Below, piece by piece: positions 37,175-45,249 of a stretch of 64,000 bases of DNA. Location: NCBI GenBank assembly GCA_016720685.1, contig JADKKC010000016.1, positions 1 to 64,000 on the forward strand. Reading direction: 5' to 3'. The position numbers were made by a program, and so were the translations under genes. A model generated the notes under the pieces. The model was given only the letters and a program-made list of their open reading frames with translations. It had not been told where the DNA came from and ran no database searches. Each line of letters begins with the position of its first letter. Positions within the stretch are counted from its first letter, which is position 1. The DNA comes from Zoogloea sp. (GTDB lineage Bacteria; Pseudomonadota; Gammaproteobacteria; Burkholderiales; Rhodocyclaceae).

Positions 37175-37963
37175 TTACTGGGTTCCTGAAACCACGAGGC
37201 CATCGGACATGACCAGGTTGTGGCCGAAGCTCGACGGGCTTGCGCCGGACTGGATCCGTTTCACGATCAGGAAGCTGTTGAGCCGCTCGAGCAGGAAGCC
37301 GACCGAGCGCCGTTGATAGCCGGGCCGCGGCACGAAATAGGGCGAATCGAGGAATTCCGCGGCGCGGCGCAGCGTGCCGAAAATGGCTTTATAGCTTTCG
37401 ATCCTGAACGTGCCGATGTTGCAGGACGGAATGTGAATCTGGGCGGCGAGGAATTCGGCGATCTCCAGTGCGCTGAGAATGTCTTTTTCGAGCAGGAATT
37501 TGGCGAAGTTCAGCATGTCTTCGAGCACATGGCTCTGGGCGTACTGGAAAAGCATGCCGCCGTGAAACTGCACGGGGGTGTTGAACAGTTCGGTGGTACA
37601 GGTCCGCGAGAATGCGCTGGCAAAGGCGTCCAGGTCTTCGGCGCGGATGGTGGTTGCCCACGGCAGGTTGGATGACGCCTGCCCCACGGGGGGCGGCTCG
37701 GGCGAGACGAAGCGCCGGTAATGGAAAATACGCACGTATTCGCAGCCTGCCGCGATGCCGTCGAGGCGTTCGAGCAGCCACAGCAGTTGCACGTATTCGG
37801 AAAGCGCGCTGCCGTGGGGCCCGAAACTGCTGTCGTCCACCAGGGCCAGGCGTGTCGGCCCGGCGATCAGGCGCGGGGCGATCATCAGGTCGATGTGCCG
37901 TTCGTGGGTCTGCGGAAAAGGGAGGTGGCCCAGACAAACGTTGAGTGTGTTTTGTGCGCTCAT
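37175..37963 (-). CDS. Unknown protein, possibly a DUF4422-like glycosyltransferase
   Basis: A 262-residue soluble protein. The only family-like sign is [14 protein letters not shown] (residues about 74-90), recalling the HYRRY motif of DUF4422 glycosyltransferases, together with its place between gmd and a methyltransferase. The rest ([28 protein letters not shown]) looks helical and has no membrane segment or signal. A start at ATG 37963 leaves 13 bases to the upstream gene; an in-frame start at 37987 would overlap it. A role in making or transferring the flagellar sugar is inference. Confidence 0.6.
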   Translation of the reverse strand: MSAQNTLNVCLGHLPFPQTHERHIDLMIAPRLIAGPTRLALVDDSSFGPHGSALSEYVQLLWLLERLDGIAAGCEYVRIFHYRRFVSPEPPPVGQASSNLPWATTIRAEDLDAFASAFSRTCTTELFNTPVQFHGGMLFQYAQSHVLEDMLNFAKFLLEKDILSALEIAEFLAAQIHIPSCNIGTFRIESYKAIFGTLRRAAEFLDSPYFVPRPGYQRRSVGFLLERLNSFLIVKRIQSGASPSSFGHNLVMSDGLVVSGTQ

Positions 37964-37976
37964 TGAATGTGCTCTT

Positions 37977-38696
37977 CTAGCTCGCAAACAGCAGGTTCTG
38001 GGGCAATCCCGTCGAGGCGTTGATGGCCTGGAAGGTCTCGATCATTTCCGGGCTCACCACCTGCGGGTCGACCCACCAGTCTTCGAAGGGAATCGGGTTG
38101 GGCGATACGGGGCTGAACATCACCGAGACATCCTTGGCGATCGGCACGTAGCCATTGGCCGACAGGATGGCGCGGCTTTCGTCCCTGGCCCGGAAGTCTT
38201 GCGTATAGACGTCGGTCTCGAAGGTGATGACCGAGAAGCGCCAGGTGTCGAGGGGCAGGCGCTTGAGGACACCGAGGGTGTTGATGCTGGGGTCGATGTC
38301 GAGTTGCAGGTAATCGAGGCGGCCTTCTCTGCTACCAAACCAGAGCGGAAGGGCCTCGGCGTAATTTACCGCCAGGGCGTCGGCGATCAGCAGCTTGCTG
38401 TTCGGGCGCTCGGTTTTCCAGAGCGGAAAATGCACCGAATCGAGTTCCAGCGTCATGCCCGTCCAGCCGAACCCGCGGTCGAGCAGGCAGGTGTTGTTGT
38501 TGTTTACCGGCACGTGGCCGCCAACCTCGAGATAGCGTCCCGATCTTTTTCCCCCGAGCATGGTGAGGATGAAGATGTCCTGCCATGCCTGCGAGTGGTT
38601 TTCCCGCAGGGTTTCGATGCCCGGAAAAGGAAACCGGGCGTGGGCTGCCATGGCCGGTGACCAGCGCCATGCCTGGCTGAAGATGGAATCTTTCAT
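37977..38696 (-). CDS. FkbM-like methyltransferase
   Basis: A 239-residue protein resembling the FkbM class of S-adenosylmethionine-dependent O-methyltransferases. GRYLEVGGHVPVNNNNTCLLDRGFGWTGMTLELD (about 52-86) is the SAM-binding start; the usual DxGA is here EVGGH. DYLQLDIDPS (about 128-137) and VITFETDVYT are the next blocks; FkbM proteins often have DIEG at the former. It probably O-methylates a sugar hydroxyl. The neighbours (second methyltransferase, gmd) fit the production of a methylated deoxyhexose. Confidence 0.75.
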   Translation of the reverse strand: MKDSIFSQAWRWSPAMAAHARFPFPGIETLRENHSQAWQDIFILTMLGGKRSGRYLEVGGHVPVNNNNTCLLDRGFGWTGMTLELDSVHFPLWKTERPNSKLLIADALAVNYAEALPLWFGSREGRLDYLQLDIDPSINTLGVLKRLPLDTWRFSVITFETDVYTQDFRARDESRAILSANGYVPIAKDVSVMFSPVSPNPIPFEDWWVDPQVVSPEMIETFQAINASTGLPQNLLFAS

Positions 38697-38767
38697 GGGG
38701 TGTCTATTCCCGTGCGAGTGAGTGGTGCCGCCATGCAGGCAGGTCGGTTCGGGGCGAGCCGCGTGGG

Positions 38768-40012
38768 CTAGATGATCTGGATGTCCGGAAAGGGAAAGAT
38801 GAACTTGCCGCCCCGGTGCAGGTAATCCGTTTCCCGCCGCAGGATGCTGTCCTTGAAGTGCCAGGGCAGCACGAGAAAGTAGTCCGGCTGCATGGCGAGG
38901 GCGTCGCTTTCGGACACGATCGGAATGTGGGTGCCGGGGGTGACGCGCCCGAATTTCTCGGTGTTGACCTCGGCAATGGCGGGGATGTCGGCGCTGGAAA
39001 AACCGCAGAACTGAAGCAGCACATTGCCTTTGGTCGAGGCGCCGTAGCCGAGCACCTTCTTGCCGTCGGTGTTCAGCGCACGCACGAGCCGGCGCAGGTC
39101 TTCGCGGTGGCGGAACACGCGTTCCTCGAAGTCGCGGTAGGGGCGCGGCGTGTGCAGGCCCAGCTGGACTTCCTGCTCGAGCATCCAGTCGATGACCGTC
39201 TGGTTCACCTTGATCCGGTGGTTGCCCTGCCTGGCAACGGTGATCGCAAAACTGCCGCCGTTGATGTCGTTCTGGGTTACATCGACGATCCGGAGCTGTG
39301 CCGCGTCCATGATTTTCTGGATGGCGTGCAGGCTGTAGTACTCCAGGTGCTCATGGCAGATGGTGTCGTAGGAGTTCGCCTTGAGCATGGCGGGCAGGTA
39401 GCTTTGCTCCAGGTGCCAGACGCCGTCGTCCGCCAGGATGGATTCGATCTGGCGCGCGAATTCGATCGGCTGATCGAGATCGTAGAACATGGCGATCGAG
39501 GTGACGATCCGGGCCTTTTGGTCCTTTTTGAGGGAGCGATAGGCCTCGGCCGAAAAGAAGTCGGCAAGCAGCTGGATGTCGTCGGGGTAGAAAGACTGGA
39601 ATTTCCGGGCCGTGGGATCAATGCCGATCCGCTGCAGGCCGCCGGTGCGGTAGGCCTTGAGCGTTGTGGCGTCGTTGCTGCCGATATCCAGGATCACGTC
39701 GCCGGCAACCGGCTGAACCATGCGCTCCAGGTAGGCGACCTTGGTCGTCAGGTGGCTGACCATGGATTGGTTGAGTCCGGAGCGGTAGCCGTAGTTGTCG
39801 CCGAACATTTCGTCGGGCTCGAACGAATGGGCCAGCTGCACCAGTCCGCTGTCGGGGCTCCATACCAGTTCGAGCGGGGCGGTTTCCACGTGCTGCTGGG
39901 CCGAGGCCGGAAAAACACCGGTCAATGCCTGCTCCCCGAGGTTCAGGACGGGGAGGAGGTTGGTGCTGCCGCTGATGCGGCACGCCTCGATTTTCTTGTA
40001 GCCGGAACTCAT
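38768..40012 (-). CDS. Sugar C-methyltransferase-like protein
   Basis: A 414-residue, three-part methyltransferase of the TylC3/NovU type. The N-terminal part (CRISGSTNLLPVLNLGEQALTGVFP) corresponds to the zinc-finger domain but appears to keep only one of its usual Cys residues here. The SAM domain has VILDIGSNDATTLKAY (about 120-135). The central block CHEHLEYYSLHAIQKIMDAAQLRIVDV carries the His-Glu-His pattern of the family. The C-terminal part has KVLGYGASTKGNVLLQFCG. Such enzymes methylate C-3 of keto-deoxysugars. ATG 40012 (MSSGYKKIEAC) fits homologs. It is the first gene of the sugar operon. Confidence 0.8.
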   Translation of the reverse strand: MSSGYKKIEACRISGSTNLLPVLNLGEQALTGVFPASAQQHVETAPLELVWSPDSGLVQLAHSFEPDEMFGDNYGYRSGLNQSMVSHLTTKVAYLERMVQPVAGDVILDIGSNDATTLKAYRTGGLQRIGIDPTARKFQSFYPDDIQLLADFFSAEAYRSLKKDQKARIVTSIAMFYDLDQPIEFARQIESILADDGVWHLEQSYLPAMLKANSYDTICHEHLEYYSLHAIQKIMDAAQLRIVDVTQNDINGGSFAITVARQGNHRIKVNQTVIDWMLEQEVQLGLHTPRPYRDFEERVFRHREDLRRLVRALNTDGKKVLGYGASTKGNVLLQFCGFSSADIPAIAEVNTEKFGRVTPGTHIPIVSESDALAMQPDYFLVLPWHFKDSILRRETDYLHRGGKFIFPFPDIQII

Positions 40013-40264
40013 GTCGTGCCCTCTGCGTGCCCTTGATGGAATGCCCGATGACTTCGATGCGCCGTTGAAGCGAAAGGAACCGTGTGCCGGACATCCGGTC
40101 ACCGCCTGCGCCCCGTCTTGCGGCGCCGGCGGTGACCGCGAGGATCACGGCTTTCATCGTCGCTCCAGTGGAGTGGAGCCGATGTTATGCGTGGCGGGCG
40201 AGGGGCTTAGGGTGGAACAGCGGGAGGAAACAGGGGTTATTCCGCGAGGGCCGGGGCGGACGCG

Positions 40265-40921
40265 TCAGCCGGCCAGAAGGGCGTCGGCCAGATCAAAGGG
40301 GGTGTTGGCCACGCGCCAGTGCGCGGCCATTTCGGTGGGCTCGAGGCTGCCGTAGCCCCAGGTTGCGGCGATGAAGGGCAGGGTGTTGGCGTCGGCCGAT
40401 TCGCCGTCTTCGCTGCGGTCGCCGATGTAGATCGAGCGGTCGGCGGGCAGTGCGTGGTCGGTCATGAGGCGCGCGATCATCGCGGCCTTGTTGGGCAGGC
40501 GCGGCGCGAACAGGTCGAGGGCGTAGAGGTGGTCGAAATACGCGCTCCAGCCCAGGTGATCGAGGATCAGGCGGGTGGGGAAGATGCGTTTGTTGGTGGC
40601 GATGGACAGGGACAGGCCTGCGTTTTTGAGGCGCTCGAGCATGTCGCCCACGCCGGCGTAGGCGGCGGTCTGCCTGTAGCCTTCGCTGTCGTAGCCGGCC
40701 TTGAAGCCGTCGGCGAGGGTGTCGATCAGGGCCTTGTCGTGGCTGCCGCTGAGGATCTGCAGGGTTTCGAGGAGCGGCGGGCCGATGATGCTTTCGTCGA
40801 TGGCGACGACGGGCGTGATGCGGGCTTCGGCGAAGGCATTGCGAAAGCTGGCGAGAATGGCCGGGGCCGAGTCGATGAGGGTGCCGTCGAGGTCGAAAAG
40901 GATGTGGGTGTAGCGGGGCAT
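40265..40921 (-). CDS. HAD-family phosphatase, phosphoglycolate phosphatase-like
   Basis: A 218-residue HAD hydrolase: motif I FDLDGTLIDSAPAI (about 8-21), motif II SIATNKR, motif III Lys in LPNKAAMIARLM, motif IV YIGDRSEDGESADAN. The cap is the C1-type four-helix insert. It is similar to phosphoglycolate phosphatases, which would salvage the product of RuBisCO's oxygenase reaction, but the family is broad and pyrophosphatase or sugar phosphatase roles are possible. It is divergent from tcdA and has its own 252-base upstream/downstream gap to the sugar operon, in which I see no gene. Confidence 0.82.
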   Translation of the reverse strand: MPRYTHILFDLDGTLIDSAPAILASFRNAFAEARITPVVAIDESIIGPPLLETLQILSGSHDKALIDTLADGFKAGYDSEGYRQTAAYAGVGDMLERLKNAGLSLSIATNKRIFPTRLILDHLGWSAYFDHLYALDLFAPRLPNKAAMIARLMTDHALPADRSIYIGDRSEDGESADANTLPFIAATWGYGSLEPTEMAAHWRVANTPFDLADALLAG

Positions 40922-40991
40922 GGCGGTTTCGGAGGGAGGATGAATGGCCGTGATTATCGCCCTCTCGGTTATATTTGCGCGCCTCGACTGA

Positions 40992-41792
40992 ATGTGTGCC
41001 GCCATGGAAACCTCCGACTCCTCCGCCCCCGACGATACCCGCCGCTTTGGCGGCATTGCCCGCCTTTACGGGGAGGCCGGACGGGCGCGGCTGGCCGATG
41101 CGCGGGTTTGCGTGGTGGGCATCGGCGGCGTGGGCTCGTGGGCGGTCGAGGGGCTGGCGCGCAGCGGCATCGGCAAGCTCACCCTGATCGACCTCGATCA
41201 TGTGGCCGAGTCCAACATCAACCGGCAGATCCACGCTTCCGACGCGACCCTCGGCCAGGCCAAGGTGGAGGCCATGCGCGAGCGGATCGCGTCCTACAAC
41301 CCGGAGTGCCGGGTGACGGTGGTGGATGATTTCGTGAGCGCCGACAACGTTGCCGAGCTCCTCGGCGCCGGCTTCGATTGCGTGATCGACGCCATCGACG
41401 CGGTGCGGGTGAAGGTGGCGATGGTGGTTTTTTGCCGCGAGGCCGGCGTGCCGCTGGTGACCTGCGGCGCCGCCGGCGGGCAGATCGATCCGACCCAGAT
41501 CCGCGTCGATGACCTGTCGCGCACCGAGCAGGACCCGCTGTTGGCCAAGGTGCGCCGGCAGTTGCGCCAGAACTGCGGCTTTCCCCGCGACGTGCGGAGA
41601 AAGTTTGGCGTGGAGGCCGTTTATTCCGCCGAGCCGCTGCGCTACCCGCCCACCGACGTGGCCTGCGAGGTGTCGGTGGGCGGGCCGGCGGGGCTCAATT
41701 GCGCCGGCTTCGGCTCGGTGGTGACGGTGACCGCGACCATCGGGCTGTTTGCGGCGGCGCGGGTGCTCAACGTGCTGGCCGAGGCCCGATGA
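40992..41792 (+). CDS. tcdA: tRNA threonylcarbamoyladenosine dehydratase
   Basis: A 266-residue E1-like enzyme that uses ATP to cyclise t6A37 of tRNA. It has the ThiF/MoeB-type opening RRFGGIARLYGEAGRARLADARVCVVGIGGVGSWAVEGLARSGIG, the ATP-contact residues NINRQIHA, and DAIDAVRVKVAM, with the typical GAAGGQIDPTQI and DPLLAKVRRQLR blocks of TcdA. The start is 40992 or the in-frame ATG at 41004. Its 3' end overlaps the convergent M23 gene by 26 bases. Confidence 0.92.
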   Translation: MCAAMETSDSSAPDDTRRFGGIARLYGEAGRARLADARVCVVGIGGVGSWAVEGLARSGIGKLTLIDLDHVAESNINRQIHASDATLGQAKVEAMRERIASYNPECRVTVVDDFVSADNVAELLGAGFDCVIDAIDAVRVKVAMVVFCREAGVPLVTCGAAGGQIDPTQIRVDDLSRTEQDPLLAKVRRQLRQNCGFPRDVRRKFGVEAVYSAEPLRYPPTDVACEVSVGGPAGLNCAGFGSVVTVTATIGLFAAARVLNVLAEAR

Positions 41793-42627
41793 AGAGCGCC
41801 GGATCGACGGCTGCGCCGTTGAGATAGACGCTCCAGTGCAGGTGCGGCCCGGTGGCGCGTCCGCTGCTGCCCGAGTGGCCGAGGACTTCGCCGCGGCGCA
41901 CCGTCTGGCCGGCTTCCACGCCAGCTTTGTCCAGGTGGCAGACCATGCTGACGAAGCTCTGGCCGTGATCCACGAACACTGTTTTTCCGTTGAAGTAGAA
42001 ATCGTCGACGAGCGTGACCACGCCATCGGCGGGGGCGCGGATCGGCGTGCCCGTGGGCACCGCGACGTCGAGCCCGGTGTGGGGCGCGCGTGGTTCTCCG
42101 TTGAAGACCCGGCGCAGCCCGAAGCGGCTCGACAGGCGGCCATCGGCCGGTAGGGCGAGGTCGCTGCGGGTCACCGGGACTTCGCGAAACTGGCTGCGGA
42201 TGCTGATCTGGCGGTCGCGCTCGGCGTTGATGCGGGCGAGTTGCTCCGGGTCCGGCGTCACCATTTTCTGGTTGGCGATCTTGAGCTTTTGTACCGGGTA
42301 GTCCTTGGCGGCCACCTGGAAAGGCAGCTGGCGGCGGCTGCCGTCCGGCCCGATATCCAGTTTTTGCTCGCCCACCGGCGTGTCGAGAGACAGGCCGACC
42401 AGGGCGTACCAGCCCGTTTTGCGCTGTTGCAGCAGCACCGGACGCCCGCCGAAGCGCACCTCCGGGCGGGGCGCTCCGGCGGCGGCGACGGCGATTTCCG
42501 CAACGCCGCCGGGAACGGCTTCCGGACGCAGCTGGGCCTGGGCAAGCGTCGGGCCGAGGCCCAGCAAAATGGCTGCCAGCAGAACTTGAGGAACGAAATA
42601 TCGATTGAGCGGGACTATGTCACACAT
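41767..42627 (-). CDS. M23 family metallopeptidase
   Basis: A 286-residue exported peptidase. A signal peptide covers residues about 1-32 (VLLAAILLGLGPTLAQA). The N-terminal domain (about 40-130) is a beta-rich region like that of other M23 proteins, and the peptidase domain (about 165-280) has the zinc ligands HTGLD (first His and Asp) and HLHW (third His), with VDHGQSFVSMVCHL. It probably cuts peptidoglycan cross-links in the periplasm. It is divergent from the cbiX-type gene and is convergent with tcdA. Confidence 0.9.
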   Translation of the reverse strand: MCDIVPLNRYFVPQVLLAAILLGLGPTLAQAQLRPEAVPGGVAEIAVAAAGAPRPEVRFGGRPVLLQQRKTGWYALVGLSLDTPVGEQKLDIGPDGSRRQLPFQVAAKDYPVQKLKIANQKMVTPDPEQLARINAERDRQISIRSQFREVPVTRSDLALPADGRLSSRFGLRRVFNGEPRAPHTGLDVAVPTGTPIRAPADGVVTLVDDFYFNGKTVFVDHGQSFVSMVCHLDKAGVEAGQTVRRGEVLGHSGSSGRATGPHLHWSVYLNGAAVDPALFIGPRPAR

Positions 42628-42805
42628 GGCGGCAGGAAGTTGAACGTGGAGGCGAATTTGAGCATGGAAGGCTCATCGCACGGTTTAACATCTTGTAAAG
42701 ATTAATTTTGTTTCATCCGCGGTGGCCTTGCCCTCTTGGGCAGGCTGGGGTCGGGCGTGTGTTTGCGTGTGCGGCCGGCTCGCGGGGGGTACGAGGAGTT
42801 TAGCG

Positions 42806-43171
42806 ATGTCCCAGGAAGCCATTGTGCTGTTTGCCCACGGAGCGCGTGACCCGGAATGGGCTGTGCCGGCGCGGCAGGTTGCCGCAGAGGTGCAGCGGCT
42901 GCGGCCGGACGTATCGGTGAGCGTCGCCTTCCTGGAGTTCATGGAGCCGACGCTGGCCGATGCGGTCGATGCGGCCGCCGCGGCGGGGGCTCGGGCGCTG
43001 CGCGTCGTGCCGCTCTTCGTGGCCCGGGGTGGTCACCTCAAAAAGGACGTGCCGGCGCTGATCGAGGCCGCGCAGGCGAAGCACCCCGACTGCCGGATCG
43101 AGCTGGCTGCGGTGGTGGGTGAGGATGCCGGCGTTGTGCATGCCATGGCGGTTTATGCGGCGGGTGCCTGA
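42806..43171 (+). CDS. CbiX/SirB-type sirohydrochlorin chelatase (short form)
   Basis: A 121-residue, single-domain chelatase of the CbiX-small type. VLFAHGARDPEW near the N-terminus carries the metal-inserting His; VAFLEFMEPTLADAV and VVPLFVARGGHLKKDVPALIEAA (second His) complete the pattern. It inserts iron or cobalt into sirohydrochlorin, the first for siroheme, which assimilatory nitrite and sulfite reductases need. That agrees with the nitrate genes later in the window. ATG 42806 has GAGGAG at a good distance. Confidence 0.88.
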   Translation: MSQEAIVLFAHGARDPEWAVPARQVAAEVQRLRPDVSVSVAFLEFMEPTLADAVDAAAAAGARALRVVPLFVARGGHLKKDVPALIEAAQAKHPDCRIELAAVVGEDAGVVHAMAVYAAGA

Positions 43172-43214
43172 TGGCGCCGCGCCTGACTTGTAGATAGTGG
43201 AAGGCTGGGGTTCG

Positions 43215-44057
43215 ATGGCGTGTCGCATCTGGCTGGTGGGAGATGATCCCCGGTTGGCAGAGTTACTCGAAAGTTTGCTTGTGCCTGCCGGTTATGACTG
43301 TCAGCGTCTCGGCACGGCCGAGGCGGGCGGATATCTTGCGACCGGCTGGCTGCCGGTCGAGCGGGTTATCGTGGATGCCTGTTCCCGCACGGGCAGTCTT
43401 GACCTGTTGACGCCGTTCAAGGAGGCCGGGTTGCCGGTCACGCTGCTGGTGGAGGCCGAGGATCTGCTGGCGGTCGAAACCGGCCTGCATGCGGGGGTCT
43501 CCGGATTTCTCGTCAAGCCCTTCGATGCAAAGGCCCTGGAGGCCGCGCTGGCCTTGCCGTCGGGAGGCGTGGATGCGCCGTCGGGGGGCTGCTTCCCGTT
43601 TCGTACGCTGGAAGACGTCACCGGGCTGTCGCAGCTGGTGGCCGGATTGTGCCCCGAAGCCGAGATGGTGCAGATCGCCCTGTCCGAGCTGATGCTCAAC
43701 GCGGTCGAGCATGGCAACCTGGGCCTGGGCTTCGAGCGCAAGGGCCGGCTGATGACAACAGGCGCCTGGCGTAACGAGGTCGAGCGTTTGCTCGATGCGC
43801 CTGAAAACCTGGCGCGCTTTGCCTACCTGCGGATTGAATGTCGCCCGCGGGAAGTGCGTTTCCTGATTCGCGACCAGGGCGACGGCTTCGATCCCACGCC
43901 TTATCTCAACCTCAATCCGGCCCGCTCCGTCGAGCCCCACGGGCGTGGCATCGCCATTGCACGCATGCTGGCTTTTCCCGATCTGGTCTTCCTCGACGGC
44001 GGGCGCTGTGTTGAAGGCGTGGTGCGTCGCCTGGCCTGGCTGGACATGGCGGCCTGA
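43215..44057 (+). CDS. Receiver-HATPase protein (RsbW-like), paralog of the gene at 52206
   Basis: A 280-residue protein. The N-terminal half is a response-regulator receiver (acidic pair GDDP at 9-12, likely phospho-site Asp54, Lys101 in VKPFD). The C-terminal half is a GHKL ATPase of the RsbW/anti-sigma kind (ALSELMLNAVEHGNLGL with Asn162, Glu165, His166; GRGIAIARML). It resembles switch kinases that bind anti-anti-sigma (STAS) proteins. ATG 43215 is chosen; a GTG at 43197 in the same frame is possible. It is alone here, about 8 kb from the related kinase/PP2C cluster. Confidence 0.82.
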   Translation: MACRIWLVGDDPRLAELLESLLVPAGYDCQRLGTAEAGGYLATGWLPVERVIVDACSRTGSLDLLTPFKEAGLPVTLLVEAEDLLAVETGLHAGVSGFLVKPFDAKALEAALALPSGGVDAPSGGCFPFRTLEDVTGLSQLVAGLCPEAEMVQIALSELMLNAVEHGNLGLGFERKGRLMTTGAWRNEVERLLDAPENLARFAYLRIECRPREVRFLIRDQGDGFDPTPYLNLNPARSVEPHGRGIAIARMLAFPDLVFLDGGRCVEGVVRRLAWLDMAA

Positions 44058-44120
44058 CGTTTTTGCGCTGATTTTTCCGCGCCCGCTGCGCTGACGGGCC
44101 GTCTCGTCCGTCAGCCAATC

Positions 44121-44161
44121 TTGACGGGGCATAATATTAGAGTATTCTTATATTATGCCCC
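44121..44161 (+). promoter_or_regulatory. Promoter with 12-bp perfect palindrome over the start of the RND adaptor gene
   Basis: TTGACG (44121-44126) and TATTCT (44143-44148), 16 bases apart, form a candidate -35/-10. Arms GGGGCATAATAT (44126-44137) and its exact complement (44150-44161) span this promoter and the ATG at 44155. A repressor dimer (TetR-, MarR- or ArsR-like) bound here would block the promoter. The predicted RNA start coincides with the ATG, so the mRNA could be leaderless. No regulator gene is adjacent. Confidence 0.65.
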
Positions 44162-45246
44162 GATGCCATTTTTCCTCCCGTTTCAGTGTTTCTTCCTGCC
44201 TGCTTGCGGCGGCCCTTGTGCTGTCGTCGATCCAGGCTTTTGGCGCGGATGAGCGCGGCACCATTCCAACCCTTCGTGTTGGCATGCAGCCGCGTGCGCA
44301 AACCTATGCCAGCGAGGCCACGATAGAGGCCGTGCGCCAGGCCACCGTTGCCGCCCAGGTGCAGGGGCGGGTGCTGGAAGTGCGGGTGGATGCCGGCGCC
44401 CGCGTGCGCCAGGGGGATGTGCTGATGCGCATCGACACCCGCGAGGCCGACCAGGCCGTGGCCGGAGCCGCCGCCAACGTGGCCGCTGCCCAGGCCCGGC
44501 TCGTGGATGCCCGCGCCAATCTCGAGCGCTCGCGCAGCCTCAAGGCGCGCAACTTCATCAGCGCGGCCGGCCTTGACCAGGCCCAGGCTGCTTTCGATGC
44601 GGCCGCGGCGCAGCACAAGGCTGCCGAGGCCGGGCGTGCCCAGGTGGATGCGTCGCGTGGTTTTGCAACGGTCACGGCGCCGCTCGGCGGCGTCGTTGCC
44701 CAGCGCCTCACCGAAGTCGGGGAGATGGCCCAGCCCGGCCGGCCGCTCTTTGTCCTCTACGCGCCGGGCGGCCTGCGCGCGGTGGCGGACGTGCCCCAAT
44801 CCCGGCTCGCCGAACTCGGCCGGGGCGGCCTCAAGGCCAGGCTCGAATTTCCGGAAAGCGGTCGCTGGCTGGATGCCGTGGCGGTAAGCGTGCTGCCCTC
44901 TGCCGACCCCCGCACCCACACGGCGCGGGTACGCGTGAGTCTGCCGGCGGACGCGTCCGGCGTGGTGCCGGGGATGGCGGTAAGGGTGCATTTTGTACTT
45001 GGCGATGCGCCGCGGCTGGCCATTCCGGCTGCGGCCGTGCTGCGTCGCGGCGAGCTTACCGGTGTTTATGTGGCAGGCGGCGAGGGCGGTTTCAGCCTGC
45101 GCCAGCTGCGCGTGGGCAGCCCCTTGCCGGATGGTGCCGTCGAGGTGCTGGCCGGGCTGGCGGGCGGCGAGACCATCGCCCTCGACCCGGTGCGTGCCGG
45201 CCTGAGTGTCAGTCAGGATGGCCGCCCGAGCCCCAAGGCGCGCTGA
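44155..45246 (+). CDS. RND efflux periplasmic adaptor subunit
   Basis: A 363-residue membrane-fusion protein. A signal peptide covers residues 1-31 (LLAAALVLSSIQAFGA). The lipoyl/barrel-sandwich halves (VAAQVQGRVLEVRVDAGARVRQGDVLMRID and FATVTAPLGGVVAQRL) flank an alpha-helical hairpin (about 90-165), followed by the beta-barrel and the membrane-proximal domain (VVPGMAVRVHFVLG). It connects the inner-membrane pump 45250-48509 to an outer-membrane channel not seen here. It has the first ATG inside a palindrome. Three bases separate it from the permease. Confidence 0.93.
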   Translation: MPRCHFSSRFSVSSCLLAAALVLSSIQAFGADERGTIPTLRVGMQPRAQTYASEATIEAVRQATVAAQVQGRVLEVRVDAGARVRQGDVLMRIDTREADQAVAGAAANVAAAQARLVDARANLERSRSLKARNFISAAGLDQAQAAFDAAAAQHKAAEAGRAQVDASRGFATVTAPLGGVVAQRLTEVGEMAQPGRPLFVLYAPGGLRAVADVPQSRLAELGRGGLKARLEFPESGRWLDAVAVSVLPSADPRTHTARVRVSLPADASGVVPGMAVRVHFVLGDAPRLAIPAAAVLRRGELTGVYVAGGEGGFSLRQLRVGSPLPDGAVEVLAGLAGGETIALDPVRAGLSVSQDGRPSPKAR

Positions 45247-45249
45247 GTC

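Noticed and set aside
41793..42805. Riboswitch (cobalamin or SAM) before the CbiX-type chelatase
   Set aside because: No conserved box or stem arrangement of these classes is visible in the short 178-base gap.
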